A program made the position numbers and the translations under genes. Positions 53,420 through 62,842 of a stretch of DNA of 64,000 nt are shown here, in pieces. The notes under the pieces were generated by a model. It worked only from the letters and a program-made list of their open reading frames with translations. It did no database searches and was not told the origin of the DNA. The stretch is from an uncultured Pseudomonas sp. (GTDB lineage Bacteria > Pseudomonadota > Gammaproteobacteria > Pseudomonadales > Pseudomonadaceae): contig NZ_CAJYDW010000018.1 in the NCBI RefSeq assembly GCF_913774235.1, positions 62,001 to 126,000 on the forward strand, written 5' to 3'. Position 1 is the first letter of the stretch. Every line of letters starts with the position of its first letter.

Positions 53420-54019
53420 ATGTACCAGGTCCATGGTGATCGCCGTTCCGGCAACTGCTACAAGGTCGTGTTGATGCTGCACCTGCTGGGGGTGGAGTAT
53501 CGCTGGCACGACGTCGACATCCTCGCCGGTGAGACCCGTACCCCGGAGTTCCTGGCGAAGAATCCGAACGGCAAGATTCCGGTGTTGGAGTTGGACGATG
53601 GCACCTGTCTGTGGGAGTCCAATGCCATCCTCAACTTCCTGGCGGAGGGCAGTCCTTACCTGCCGAGCGAACCGCGCCTGCGCACCCAGGTGCTGCAGTG
53701 GCAGTTCTTCGAGCAGTACAGCCACGAACCCTATGTGGCGGTGGCACGTTTCATCCAGCTTTACCAAGGCCTGCCGGAGTCCCGTCGGGCCGAGCACGAG
53801 GCGTGCCTGGCGCGGGGCTACCGGGCACTAGCGGTGATGGAGCAGCAACTGCAGCGAACCCCCTTCCTGGTGGGCGAGCGGTATTCCATCGCCGACATCG
53901 CGCTCTATGCCTATACCCATGTGGCCGACGAAGGGGGCTTCGTGCTGGATGACTTTCCGGCGCTGCGCGCCTGGCTGGCCCGGGTCGCTGCCCAACCCGG
54001 CCACGTCCCGATCGGCTGA
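53420..54019 (+). CDS. Glutathione S-transferase family protein
   Basis: 199 aa. Thioredoxin-like N-terminal domain (SGNCYKVVLMLHLLGVEY, FLAKNPNGKIPVLELDDG, LWESNAILNFLAE with the SNAIL motif) and helical C-terminal domain (FLVGERYSIADIALYAY). Second gene of the aminotransferase operon, followed by a terminator. Confidence 0.9.
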   Translation: MYQVHGDRRSGNCYKVVLMLHLLGVEYRWHDVDILAGETRTPEFLAKNPNGKIPVLELDDGTCLWESNAILNFLAEGSPYLPSEPRLRTQVLQWQFFEQYSHEPYVAVARFIQLYQGLPESRRAEHEACLARGYRALAVMEQQLQRTPFLVGERYSIADIALYAYTHVADEGGFVLDDFPALRAWLARVAAQPGHVPIG

Positions 54020-54023
54020 AAGC

Positions 54024-54052
54024 GAAAGAGCGACGCAAGGTCGCTCTTTTTG
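54024..54052 (+). terminator. Terminator after the GST gene
   Basis: AAAGAGCGAC-GCAAG-GTCGCTCTTTTT: perfect 9-10 bp stem with a T run, immediately after the stop codon. Confidence 0.88.
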
Positions 54053-54071
54053 CATGCCTGGCGGGCCCGTT

Positions 54072-54494
54072 CTAGCGCGCGCTGACCACGAACTGCCAGT
54101 ACTGGTTGAGGCGGCGCTCGCCGCCGTTGGCGGTCAACAGAACCGAAGACGGCGGCTTGGTCTGCAATTCCGGCAGGGATTTCATCAGCGCCATCCAGTT
54201 GCTGTAGTAGGTCTGCAGGCAGCGGCGCGCGGTACCGTTGTTCTGCAAGGAGGTGAGGGCCTTCTGGTAGGCCGGTTCGATTTGCGACAGGGCTTCGGCG
54301 ACGCAGCTGTCGGTGTCGGCGAAACGGGCGGTGTCGCCGATTCGCGTGCCGGCGATGACGGCTTTGTTGGCGCAGGTCTTGAAGGCGGCCATGGTGGTCT
54401 GCTCGAACTGCAGTGCATCCTGGTCCATGGCGAAGGCAGGACTACTGCAGAGGGCAGCGACCGCAACGGCTAAAGCGAAAGCGTGGCGTTTCAT
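54072..54494 (-). CDS. Small secreted protein of unknown function
   Basis: 140 aa. Signal peptide MKRHAFALAVAVAALCSSPAFA, then a mostly helical mature domain with three or more cysteines (KTCANKA, DSCVAEA, RRCLQTYY), suggesting disulfides in the periplasm. No family recognised. ATG 54494 chosen for the signal peptide; the open frame extends ten codons upstream. Convergent with the GST gene. Confidence 0.7.
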   Translation of the reverse strand: MKRHAFALAVAVAALCSSPAFAMDQDALQFEQTTMAAFKTCANKAVIAGTRIGDTARFADTDSCVAEALSQIEPAYQKALTSLQNNGTARRCLQTYYSNWMALMKSLPELQTKPPSSVLLTANGGERRLNQYWQFVVSAR

Positions 54495-54598
54495 GGTGGG
54501 GCGTCCCTGACTACGTCGGTGCAACGTGGTGGCATCAATGCACAGCGGCAGACTACGCTGCCAGGCAAATGTTCAGCGCAGAAGGCGGCAAAGCGCCA

Positions 54599-54688
54599 TC
54601 AGGTAATTTCTACCAGACCGACGGTAGTGAGACCGATGAACAGGGCGGTCAGAGCGACCATGGCGAAGGCCAACAGATAATCTTCCAT
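54599..54688 (-). CDS. Possible 29-aa membrane peptide (42 aa if the upstream ATG at 54727 is used)
   Basis: MEDYLLAFAMVALTALFIGL followed by TTVGLVEIT: an acidic N-terminus and a single hydrophobic helix, similar in size and style to KdpF-like or other single-helix peptides. GGGGAAACC precedes the ATG. A start at 54727 would add SPIAIIVVGETL. No homologue recognised; coding status is uncertain. Confidence 0.35.
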   Translation of the reverse strand: MEDYLLAFAMVALTALFIGLTTVGLVEIT

Positions 54689-54848
54689 CAAGGTTTCCCC
54701 TACTACGATGATGGCGATAGGACTCATGGCAACTGGCCAGGTTCGTAGGAGGGTATGGCGATTTGCCGGCGTGCCGACGAAAGGTAAGACGACAGTTGAG
54801 AGGGGAGGCCTTGCCGACGCGTTATCGCCACGTCGGCAAGCCAGGGCA

Positions 54849-55748
54849 TCACTCTTCCAGACGGTTCTTGTCGAGCTTCTGGGCGAGACCCGCGCCCAGG
54901 TCGGCACCGGTCATCGGGGCAGCGCTTGGGTCCGACATCGTGCGGGTGGCCAACTGCTCCACGGCTTCGGCCTGCCGCGTAGGCAGGGTGACGCTGGCCA
55001 GGCCATCGCCACCATCGACCGCGGTGCCGGGCTGTTCGACGTACTCCCAGTCCTGGCCCTGGTTCCAGGGGCCGCGCAGATCGCCTTCGCCTTGCGACAG
55101 GTTGTAGTAGACGCTGGCGAATTCCGGCCGCGGTGGCACCTTGCCCTGGGGGAAGTTGGGCTGGATGGAGTGCAGGGCGTTCTCGAAGGACTTCTGGTGG
55201 GCGATCTCCCGGGTCATCAGGAAGCTCAGGGTGTCCTGGATGCCCGGGTCATCGGTGACATTGATCAACCGTTCGTAAACGATCTTGGCACGCGCCTCGG
55301 CAGCGATGTTGGATCTCAGGTCGATGGTCGGTTCGCCGATGGTATCGATGTAGGCTGCGGTCCAGGGTACGCCAGCTGAGTTGACCAGGGCGGGACCGCC
55401 ACCGTAGAGGATCTGGGTGACGTGGGAATCGTTGCCGGCGCCGGTCAGGGAGCGGTACATCTCCGCCTCTGCCTGGGTCTTCTCCGCCAGGTCGCCCTTG
55501 GCGCCCTTGTTCAGCATGGCGATCAGCGAGCCGATGATCTCCAGGTGGCTGAGTTCCTCGGTGGCGATGTCGAACAGCATGTCCTTGCGACCCGGGTCCA
55601 GCTCGGCTATCGCCTGGGTGAAATAGCGCATGGCGGCAGCGAGTTCGCCTTGGGGACCGCCGAATTGTTCCAGCATCAGGTTGGCGAGGCCGGGATTGGG
55701 TTCGGATACGCGCACGGTGTATTGCAGTCGCTTGTTATGGACGAACAT
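54849..55748 (-). CDS. Manganese catalase
   Basis: 299 aa dimanganese catalase (ferritin-like). Predicted Mn ligands at the spacings known for the family: E35 (GPQGELAAAMRYF), E65 and H68 (ATEELSHLEIIG), E151 (NIAAEARAKIVYE) and H184 (REIAHQKSFENAL). Detoxifies H2O2 without heme. Forms a likely operon with the upstream YciE-type gene (40-base gap); similar pairs belong to the general stress response in enterobacteria. Confidence 0.93.
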   Translation of the reverse strand: MFVHNKRLQYTVRVSEPNPGLANLMLEQFGGPQGELAAAMRYFTQAIAELDPGRKDMLFDIATEELSHLEIIGSLIAMLNKGAKGDLAEKTQAEAEMYRSLTGAGNDSHVTQILYGGGPALVNSAGVPWTAAYIDTIGEPTIDLRSNIAAEARAKIVYERLINVTDDPGIQDTLSFLMTREIAHQKSFENALHSIQPNFPQGKVPPRPEFASVYYNLSQGEGDLRGPWNQGQDWEYVEQPGTAVDGGDGLASVTLPTRQAEAVEQLATRTMSDPSAAPMTGADLGAGLAQKLDKNRLEE

Positions 55749-55788
55749 GTAACCTCCAGGGGCTAGTCACGGGTAACGCGGGGGTGGT

Positions 55789-56301
55789 TCAGCGCTTCGC
55801 GGCCAGGTCGGGGTCGGCGGAGCGTTCCAGGAAGGCTCGGGTGGTGGCCGGCAGGTCTTCCAGCAACCAGGCCGCCATGGCCTTCTCCTGTTCGAGGATG
55901 CGTTCGCAGGCCTGCTGTGTTTGGCTGTCGCCGATCTCGGCAGCCGCCGCGATCAGCGTGGTGTAGGTGGCGATTTCGAGGTTCTCGAAGACGTAGCCAC
56001 TGATGGCACCCTTGATGACCTCATCGCTCATGGGGGCGCCGCCGATGGCCTGGCCCAGCGCCATCAACTTGCCGCCCAGGTCCTTGAGGGTGGAGGGGCT
56101 GCTGCCCAGGCGGCTCAGGCAACTCTCGATCACCTGACGCTGTTCCTGGGTTTCCCGGATGTGCTGCTCGATGCGTTGGCGCAGGCGCGGGTAGTGCTCC
56201 AGCCGGGCCGATTGGGCAGTGAGCATTTTCTCCGCCTGCTCTTCCATGCCGTGGGCGTCGCGAAGCCAATCGATAAGGTTGTCTTTTCTGGATGCAGTCA
56301 T
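55789..56301 (-). CDS. YciE/YciF-type ferritin-like protein (DUF892)
   Basis: 170 aa four-helix bundle. DNLIDWLRDAHGMEEQAEKML (Asp/Glu/His ligands of a di-metal site) and FENLEIATYTTLIAAAAEIG are DUF892 hallmarks. Induced by stationary-phase or osmotic stress in relatives. First gene before the manganese catalase. Confidence 0.9.
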   Translation of the reverse strand: MTASRKDNLIDWLRDAHGMEEQAEKMLTAQSARLEHYPRLRQRIEQHIRETQEQRQVIESCLSRLGSSPSTLKDLGGKLMALGQAIGGAPMSDEVIKGAISGYVFENLEIATYTTLIAAAAEIGDSQTQQACERILEQEKAMAAWLLEDLPATTRAFLERSADPDLAAKR

Positions 56302-56651
56302 GGAAAACTCCTATTGGAAAAGGGCCGTGGCGATGGCCGTCGTCCACCACCGAATCCAGGTTCTGTCTGATCATTAGTGGGCCGGGAGGAAGCAGAGATT
56401 CGGGCGGCGAGAGCCTTTCGGATCGGTGGGGAAGGCGAGCGGCTTTTGTTTTACAACCCCAGCGGCGGCAGGAGGTCTGGCAGTCTTTTTTGTTGTACGC
56501 GAGGGCTTTGGCTGTACAAGTCTTGTCTCGACCGTGCCCGGTTATAGTCATATGTTTACCGTTCGCACGGCTCTGGATACCGTTCACCCACTGCGTGGCG
56601 GAACGCTCGGCATTTGTGTCAGGATTCGACGATGCAGGGGAAGGAGTCAGC
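56302..56651. other. Divergent intergenic region upstream of the yciE-type and GGDEF-EAL genes
   Basis: 350 bases. Less GC-rich than the neighbours in the middle (gcttttgttttacaac; tcttttttgttgtacg). TTGTACGC and CTGTACAAG repeats around 56493-56520 may be protein sites, and TATAGT near 56545 could be a -10 for the plus-strand gene. No gene seen; the frame running through it is an upstream extension of the next gene without a start signal. Confidence 0.5.
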
Positions 56652-59522
56652 ATGAACGTGCCTGAGAAGGGACATCCGGGCTCGGATTCGACCGGGCAGG
56701 GTGGGCACGAGAGCAGTCGCTGGCCCGACCCGAACGGCCTGGGCGTCGAACCGGAGCGGATCGTCGCGCAACTGCGCGAGGCGGCCGCCGACGCCGATTG
56801 GGCCTGGTATCAGCGCCGTGGCGGCTGGTGCCGGACCGCCCAGGGCGACGCGGCGGACCCGTGGCCGATATCGCTCGACGATGCCCAGTTGGCCGCGCTG
56901 CGCGCCGAGCCGACCGTGCTTTCTCTCCCGACCGGCTGCGGCCCGACGCCGCCGGGGTGGCTGCTCGCCCGCCCCGATGGCCGGACCGATTTCGCCGCCC
57001 TGGCCCTGCGTTTCGGCTTCGTTCTCCAGCAGCGGCAACTCGAGCGCGCCCAGGCCATCCAGCAGGTGCTCTACGACATTACCTACCTGGCCAGTTCGAC
57101 GGTGGATCGCCAACTGTTCATGCAGCGCACCCACGAGTTGCTGAAGGCGCTGATCGATGCCGAGAATTTCTGCCTGGCGCTGCTGGATCCGATATCCGAG
57201 CGTATCCACTATCCCTACTATTTCGACCAACGCGACGAGTCTCCGCCCGAGCCCGGTTCCTTCGAGCCCCTGGAGCGCAGCCGGCCGAGCCTGACCGCTC
57301 ATGTACTGCTCCACGGTGAACCGCTGCTGCTACCCAAGGAGGCCATCGAACTCGCCCAGGAGCAGGGTCCCTACTATTGCCAGGGCACGGTGCCCGAATT
57401 CTGGATGGGCGTTCCGCTCAAGGACGGGACCGACCGCACCTTCGGCGTGCTCAGCTTGCAGGTCTACGACCGCGAACGCCGCTACGGCAGCGAGGACCAG
57501 GCGCTGTTCCAGGTCATCGCCCGCGACGTGGCCATGGCGCTGGATCGCATTCTCCGGCACGAGGACCTCGAGGCGACCGTGGGGCTGCGCACCCAGGAGC
57601 TGTCCGAGCTCAATGCGCGCCTACGCGAGCAGATCATCGAACGAGAACGCGCCGAGCAGCTGCAGGTAGCACTGTTCCGCATCGCCGAGCTGTCCAGCGC
57701 CAGCCCCGACATGACCGATCTGCTGAGTGGTCTACACCAGGTAGTGGGGGAGCTGATCTATGCGCAGAACTTCTACATCGCGCTGTATGACGATGCATCC
57801 GGCGAGGTAAGTTTTCCCTACTTCGTCGATGAGGGTCGTACCCAGGCGCCGATCAGGCGCCGCAGGACCCGTGGCTACACGGAATACACCATCCGCCAGC
57901 GCCGTCCTTGCCTCATCGATCGGCAGAAGGCGCGCGAGCTGATCGCGCGGGGCGAGATCACGCCCGTGGAGGGAACGCCCGAGGCCTTTTCCTGGCTGGG
58001 CATACCGCTCTACGACGGTCAGCACGTCCGCGGGGTGCTGGCGGTGCAGAGCTATCGCGAGGACGTCTACTACAGCGCCCGTGATCAGGAACTGTTGACC
58101 TTCGTCTCCCGCCACATCGATACCGCCCTATCGCGGCGCAGCGCTGCGGAGGCGGTGCTGCAATCCCGGCTGGCACTGGAAGTGCGGGTGCAGGAGCGGA
58201 CCAAGGCGCTGGACGAAGCCAACGCCCGGCTGCTGTACGAGAACAACCACGACGCCCTCACGCGTCTGCCCAATCGCAGCTTCTTCCAGCAACGCCTGGG
58301 TGAACTCTGGAGCGCGCTGGAACGCGACGGCAGCGGCCTGGCGGTGATGTTCCTCGATCTGGACCGTTTCAAGCGGGTCAACGACCAGTTCGGCCATCCC
58401 TTCGGCGATCTGCTGCTGGTGGCGGCCGCGGCGCGGCTGTCCGGTTGCCTGCGCGAGACCGACCTGCTCGCGCGCCTGGGCGGCGATGAGTTCGCCATCC
58501 TGGTGCCCGGCGATGGGCTGGAGTTTCCGGTAGCCATCGCCCAGCGCATCATCGAGGCTTTCGACCGCCCGCTGCTGATCGACGATCACAGCCTGTTCGC
58601 CTCCTGCAGCATCGGCATCGTGGTCGCCGATCCGAGTCTCCACCGTCAGCCGGACGACCTGCTGCGCGACGCCGACACGGCCATGTACCGCGTGAAGCAG
58701 GGCGGCCGCGACAACTTCGCGGTGTTCAATCAGGAACTGCGCCAGGTAGTCTCGGACCAGGTGGTCCGCGAGGGGGCCTTGCGCAAGGCGCTCAAGCACG
58801 ATGACGAGCTGGAGCCCTTCTTCCAGCCCATCGTCGAGGTAACGAGCGGCCGGGTGGCGGCGCTGGAAGCCTTGATCCGCTGGCGCCAGCACGACGGCAG
58901 CGTCCTGGTGCCGGGCGCCTTCCTGCCGGAGCTGGAAGGCTTGCGGCTGATCGGCCGGTTGGATACCTACATGCTGACGCGCATCGCCGCCATCCTGGCC
59001 GAGCCGGCCCAGGCCGATTGGCCGGTGGTGCATGTCAACTGCTCCAGCTATAGCATCGTGCGGCCGGAATTCGCCGACGAGGTGCTGGGCATCCTGGCCG
59101 CCCATGGCGTGGCGCCTTCGCGCATCTGCCTGGAACTGACCGAGGGAGCGCTGGTGGCCGAACCGGCCCAGGCCAAGGCGACCATGGAGGCACTGGATCG
59201 CCACGGGGTATCGGTGGTGCTGGATGACTTCGGTGCGGGCTTCTCGTCGCTCGGCTACGTGCACGAGTACCGCTTCCGCGGCCTCAAGATCGACAAGTCC
59301 TTCGTGCTGCGCCTGGCGGAGAGCCCGCGCAGCGTGGCCATCGTGCGCGCCATCGTGCGCATGGCCGAGTCCCTGGAACTCGACGTGGTCGCCGAGGGCG
59401 TCGAGGATGACCAGGCGCTGCAACTGCTCAAAGACATGGGCGCCCGCCATGCCCAGGGCTACCACTTCGCCCGGCCTATGGACCTCCCGGCGATCCGCCG
59501 ACTGCTGGCCGCCAGCCCCTGA
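56652..59522 (+). CDS. GAF-GAF-GGDEF-EAL c-di-GMP turnover protein
   Basis: 956 aa cytoplasmic. N-terminal about 120 residues of unclear family, GAF1 (about 131-305), a helical linker, GAF2 (about 345-495), GGDEF with intact G610-GDEF614 and an RxxD inhibitory site (RETD), then EAL with E739-A-L (ALEALIRW) plus VVHVNCSS, CLELTEGAL, DDFGAGFSSLGY and LKIDKSFV, so all EAL metal residues appear present. It could both make and degrade c-di-GMP under GAF control. ATG 56652 follows AAGGAGTCAGC; the frame is open 120 codons further up. Confidence 0.92.
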   Translation: MNVPEKGHPGSDSTGQGGHESSRWPDPNGLGVEPERIVAQLREAAADADWAWYQRRGGWCRTAQGDAADPWPISLDDAQLAALRAEPTVLSLPTGCGPTPPGWLLARPDGRTDFAALALRFGFVLQQRQLERAQAIQQVLYDITYLASSTVDRQLFMQRTHELLKALIDAENFCLALLDPISERIHYPYYFDQRDESPPEPGSFEPLERSRPSLTAHVLLHGEPLLLPKEAIELAQEQGPYYCQGTVPEFWMGVPLKDGTDRTFGVLSLQVYDRERRYGSEDQALFQVIARDVAMALDRILRHEDLEATVGLRTQELSELNARLREQIIERERAEQLQVALFRIAELSSASPDMTDLLSGLHQVVGELIYAQNFYIALYDDASGEVSFPYFVDEGRTQAPIRRRRTRGYTEYTIRQRRPCLIDRQKARELIARGEITPVEGTPEAFSWLGIPLYDGQHVRGVLAVQSYREDVYYSARDQELLTFVSRHIDTALSRRSAAEAVLQSRLALEVRVQERTKALDEANARLLYENNHDALTRLPNRSFFQQRLGELWSALERDGSGLAVMFLDLDRFKRVNDQFGHPFGDLLLVAAAARLSGCLRETDLLARLGGDEFAILVPGDGLEFPVAIAQRIIEAFDRPLLIDDHSLFASCSIGIVVADPSLHRQPDDLLRDADTAMYRVKQGGRDNFAVFNQELRQVVSDQVVREGALRKALKHDDELEPFFQPIVEVTSGRVAALEALIRWRQHDGSVLVPGAFLPELEGLRLIGRLDTYMLTRIAAILAEPAQADWPVVHVNCSSYSIVRPEFADEVLGILAAHGVAPSRICLELTEGALVAEPAQAKATMEALDRHGVSVVLDDFGAGFSSLGYVHEYRFRGLKIDKSFVLRLAESPRSVAIVRAIVRMAESLELDVVAEGVEDDQALQLLKDMGARHAQGYHFARPMDLPAIRRLLAASP

Positions 59523-59546
59523 GCGCCGCTCCCCGCCCTTGGGCGA

Positions 59547-59951
59547 TTAGAAAGTGACGCCCGCGACCAGGATCAGGTTGGTGTAAGGCTGGCACTCTCC
59601 GGTACGGATCTGCACCCGCGCTCCCTGACATAGCGCCTTCAGCTCCTCGTGGGAGACCAACTGGCGGCTGCCGAGTGCGCCCGCGGCGGTCAGGCGTTCC
59701 AGCTCGGCCAGTGCCGGTGGCTGTACCTCGAGGGTTTCCTCGGCGAGCAGATGGCTTTCCACCTGCATCTCGCTAAGCAGCGCCTGCAGCACGCTGAGAA
59801 AATCCGGTACTCCGTGGGTGACGGCCAGGTCGACCAGAGGCGTACCGGGCGGCACCGGCATACCGGCATCGCCGATGACCACGCGATCGCCGTGACCGAG
59901 GCTGGCGACGGCTTGTGACAGGGCAATATTGAGCAGGGCGGTTTTCTTCAA
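59547..59951 (-). CDS. rbsD: D-ribose pyranase
   Basis: 134 aa, interconverts beta-pyranose and furanose forms of ribose. [20 protein letters not shown] and C-terminal [17 protein letters not shown] are diagnostic (catalytic His in GHGD). Start TTG 59951 overlaps the rbsK stop (GTTGA), so it is coupled. Last gene of the ribose operon. Confidence 0.92.
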   Translation of the reverse strand: MKKTALLNIALSQAVASLGHGDRVVIGDAGMPVPPGTPLVDLAVTHGVPDFLSVLQALLSEMQVESHLLAEETLEVQPPALAELERLTAAGALGSRQLVSHEELKALCQGARVQIRTGECQPYTNLILVAGVTF

Positions 59952-60856
59952 CGGGCAAGCTCCTGGCGCGTGGGAATGGACGGCTGGGCGCCTGGGCGAG
60001 TGACGGCGATGGCCGCGGCACGTTGGCCAAGGGCAATGGCATCGGCGACATCCAGTCCCTCGGCCAGGCCCGCAGCGAAACCGCCAAGGAAGGTATCGCC
60101 AGCCGCGGTGGTGTCCACCGCCTTCACCGGCGTGGCCGGATGATGCAGGCACCCCTCGGCCGTGACCTGCAGCAGCCCCTGGCTGCCCAGGGTCAGCAGG
60201 ACCTGCCGTGCACCGGCGGCGATCAGCTGGCGCGCCGCGATCTCGGCCTGCTCGCGACTGTCCACGGGGAGGCCGGTGAGCAGGCTCGCTTCGCTTTCGT
60301 TGGGGACCAGGTAGTCGATATGGGCGTACCAGTCGGCGGGCAGGGGGCCGGTCGCGGGTGCCGGGTTGAAGATCACCGTCTTGCCCAGCGCCCGGGCACG
60401 CGCCAGGGCGTCACCGACCGTGGCGAGGGGCACTTCCAACTGGGCGATGACGATCTTGGCCGAGGCCAGCAGGGATTCCTGGCTCTGCAGGTGCGCACCG
60501 GATAGCTCGCCGTTGCCGCCGGCGACGATGACGATGGCGTTCTGCCCCTGATCATCCACCAGGATGGAAGCGATGCCGGTGGGAACGTCGTTCGCCACCG
60601 AGACGCCGCTGCAGTCGATGCCTTCCTGGACCAGGCTGCGGGTGAGGAAGTCGCCATAGGGATCGGCACCGACGCAGCCGATCATGGCGACCCGGGCACC
60701 CAGGCGCGCGGCGGCTACCGCCTGATTGGCGCCCTTGCCGCCTGGGGCGGTGGCGAAGGCATGGCCGGCGAGGGTTTCGCCGCCCTTGGGCAGGCGCGGG
60801 GCGCGCACTACCAGATCCATGTTGAGGCTACCGATGACGACGACGTCAGGGTGCAT
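59948..60856 (-). CDS. rbsK: Ribokinase
   Basis: 302 aa PfkB kinase, phosphorylates ribose to ribose-5-phosphate. [32 protein letters not shown] (signature 1), [23 protein letters not shown] and catalytic [18 protein letters not shown] (Asp of AAGD). ATG 60856 lies inside the rbsR 3' end (11-base overlap). Confidence 0.95.
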   Translation of the reverse strand: MHPDVVVIGSLNMDLVVRAPRLPKGGETLAGHAFATAPGGKGANQAVAAARLGARVAMIGCVGADPYGDFLTRSLVQEGIDCSGVSVANDVPTGIASILVDDQGQNAIVIVAGGNGELSGAHLQSQESLLASAKIVIAQLEVPLATVGDALARARALGKTVIFNPAPATGPLPADWYAHIDYLVPNESEASLLTGLPVDSREQAEIAARQLIAAGARQVLLTLGSQGLLQVTAEGCLHHPATPVKAVDTTAAGDTFLGGFAAGLAEGLDVADAIALGQRAAAIAVTRPGAQPSIPTRQELAR

Positions 60857-61865
60857 GGGAGGTCTCCAGTGCAGAAGGCGCCGCGGTGGATTCGCGCAGC
60901 ACCAGCCGGGGTACGGCGATGTCGTGGGTGGAAGGACTGCCGACCGTCGCGCGGCGCGCCAGCAGCAGTTGGGCTGCCCGCTCGCCGAGGTCGCGGATCG
61001 ACTGGCCGATGGTAGTGAGGGCAGGGTAGAGGTAGCGGCTGAGTTCGATGTCGTCGAAACCCACCACCGACAGCTGGGCCGGTACCTGCAGGCCGCGTTC
61101 GGCCGCCGCCCGCAGCACGCCCAGGGCGATGGTGTCGTTGCCGGCGAAGATCGCCGTCGGAGCACCTGGCTGGGCCAGCAGTGCCTGGGCTTCGGCATGG
61201 CCGGCGGCCGCCGTGAAGGCGCAGCGACGGATCACGCCTGATGCGACACCTGCCTCGGCCAGGGCTTGTTGGTAACCGGCCACCCGCTCGCTGGCGACCG
61301 GCGAATCGGCTGGGCCACCGAGGCAGGCGATGCGACGATGCCCCAGCTCCAGCAGGTGGCGTGTAGCGAGCAGGCCGCCCTGCTGGTGGTCGACACGGAT
61401 GTGCCCGGCCTGGACCCCTTCCAGTGGACGGTCCACCAGCACCAGCGGGATGCGCAGCCCGGCCAGCGCCTTGGCGAAGCGCGGATCGCCGTCTACCGTG
61501 GCGACCACCAGGCCATCGATGCGGCGTTCGCGCAAGACCCTGAGGTAGCGCAGCTGCTTGTCGGCATCGTCATCGGAATTGCACAGGATCACGCTGTAGC
61601 CCTGGCGTTCGCAGTGATCCTCGATACCGCGGGCCAGTTCGGCGAAATAGGGGTTCACCGCATTGGGCACCAGCACGCCGAAGGTGCCGGTGGCCTGGTT
61701 GCGCAAGGAACGGGCGACGCCACTGGGCACGTAGCCCAGCTCGGCGATGGCGGCCTCCACCTTCTCCCGCACCCCCGGACTGACCGGACGGGTGTTGTTC
61801 ACCACGTGGGACACCGTGGTGTAGGAGATGCCGGCGCGGGCCGCGACGTCCTTGATGGTTGCCAT
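60846..61865 (-). CDS. rbsR: LacI-family ribose operon repressor
   Basis: 339 aa. HTH MATIKDVAARAGISYTTVSH with hinge helix (SGVARSLRNQATG), then a periplasmic-binding-like ligand domain. Start ATG 61865 overlaps the rbsC stop by one base (TGATG). Located inside the operon between transporter and kinase genes, as usual in Pseudomonas. The operator is presumably upstream of rbsB/rbsA, outside the window. Confidence 0.93.
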   Translation of the reverse strand: MATIKDVAARAGISYTTVSHVVNNTRPVSPGVREKVEAAIAELGYVPSGVARSLRNQATGTFGVLVPNAVNPYFAELARGIEDHCERQGYSVILCNSDDDADKQLRYLRVLRERRIDGLVVATVDGDPRFAKALAGLRIPLVLVDRPLEGVQAGHIRVDHQQGGLLATRHLLELGHRRIACLGGPADSPVASERVAGYQQALAEAGVASGVIRRCAFTAAAGHAEAQALLAQPGAPTAIFAGNDTIALGVLRAAAERGLQVPAQLSVVGFDDIELSRYLYPALTTIGQSIRDLGERAAQLLLARRATVGSPSTHDIAVPRLVLRESTAAPSALETSHAP

Positions 61866-62842
61866 CAGGCCGCTCTCTTGGCCCGTTGGCTGCGATAGGT
61901 GTCGAGGATCACGGCGACCACGATGACCGCGCCGGTGATGATGCGCTTGGTGGGTTCGCTGGCGCCGATCTGGGCCAGGCCGGCGGCCAGGACCGAGATG
62001 ATCAGCACGCCGAAGAAGGTGCTGATCACCGAGCCGCGGCCACCCATCAGGCTGGTGCCGCCGATCACCACGGCGGCGATCACCTGCAGCTCCAGGCCGA
62101 CGCCGGCATTGGGATCGGCAGCTTCCAGACGCGAGATCTGGAACAGCGCGGCCAGGCCCGCCAGTAGCCCCATGAGGGCGAAGACGATGACCTTGTAGGG
62201 CTTGGGATTGATCCCGGCCAGGCGGACCGCTTCCTCGTTGGTGCCGATGGCGATCAGGTAGCGGCCGAGCACCGAGCGGGTCAGCAGCAGTTGCGCCACC
62301 ACGATCACCAGCAGGGCGATGACGAAGGAGGGCGAGATGCCGAAGGCGAAGGGGGTCGACAGCCAGGCATAGGCATCGCCGATATAGGCGGTGCGCGAGT
62401 CGGTCAACTGGTAGGCGGCGCCGCGGGCCATCTCCAGCACGCCCAGGGAGACGATGAAGGAGGGGATGCGCCAGGCCACGGTCACGCTGCCGGTGAGGGT
62501 GCCGGTCAGGGCGGCGGCGAGCATGCCCAGGGCGGCGGCCGGCAGGATGCCCCAGCCCCACTCCAGGGTGGCGACGCTGACTACCGCGGCGGCCAGGGCT
62601 ACCACCGAGCCGACCGAGAGGTCGATGCCGCCGATGATGAGGATGAAGGTCATCCCGGTGGCCAGCACCATGAGGTCGGGGATCTGGTTGGCCAGGGTGG
62701 TGAAGGTGGCGTAGGAGAGGAAATGGCTGCTCAGCACGGAAAACAGCACGATCATCGCCAGCAGCGCGGCGGCCAGGCCCACGTAGGTACCCAGGCCCAG
62801 GCCGAAGGCACGCCGGGAGGAGGTGACGGGAAGACTGCTCAT
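61865..62842 (-). CDS. rbsC: Ribose ABC transporter permease
   Basis: 325 aa, about ten helices. FILIIGGIDLSVGSVVALAA is the monosaccharide ABC permease signature; the EAA-like GTNEEAVRLAGINPKPYK loop contacts RbsA. ATG 62842 overlaps the rbsA stop by 4 bases. Confidence 0.94.
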   Translation of the reverse strand: MSSLPVTSSRRAFGLGLGTYVGLAAALLAMIVLFSVLSSHFLSYATFTTLANQIPDLMVLATGMTFILIIGGIDLSVGSVVALAAAVVSVATLEWGWGILPAAALGMLAAALTGTLTGSVTVAWRIPSFIVSLGVLEMARGAAYQLTDSRTAYIGDAYAWLSTPFAFGISPSFVIALLVIVVAQLLLTRSVLGRYLIAIGTNEEAVRLAGINPKPYKVIVFALMGLLAGLAALFQISRLEAADPNAGVGLELQVIAAVVIGGTSLMGGRGSVISTFFGVLIISVLAAGLAQIGASEPTKRIITGAVIVVAVILDTYRSQRAKRAA

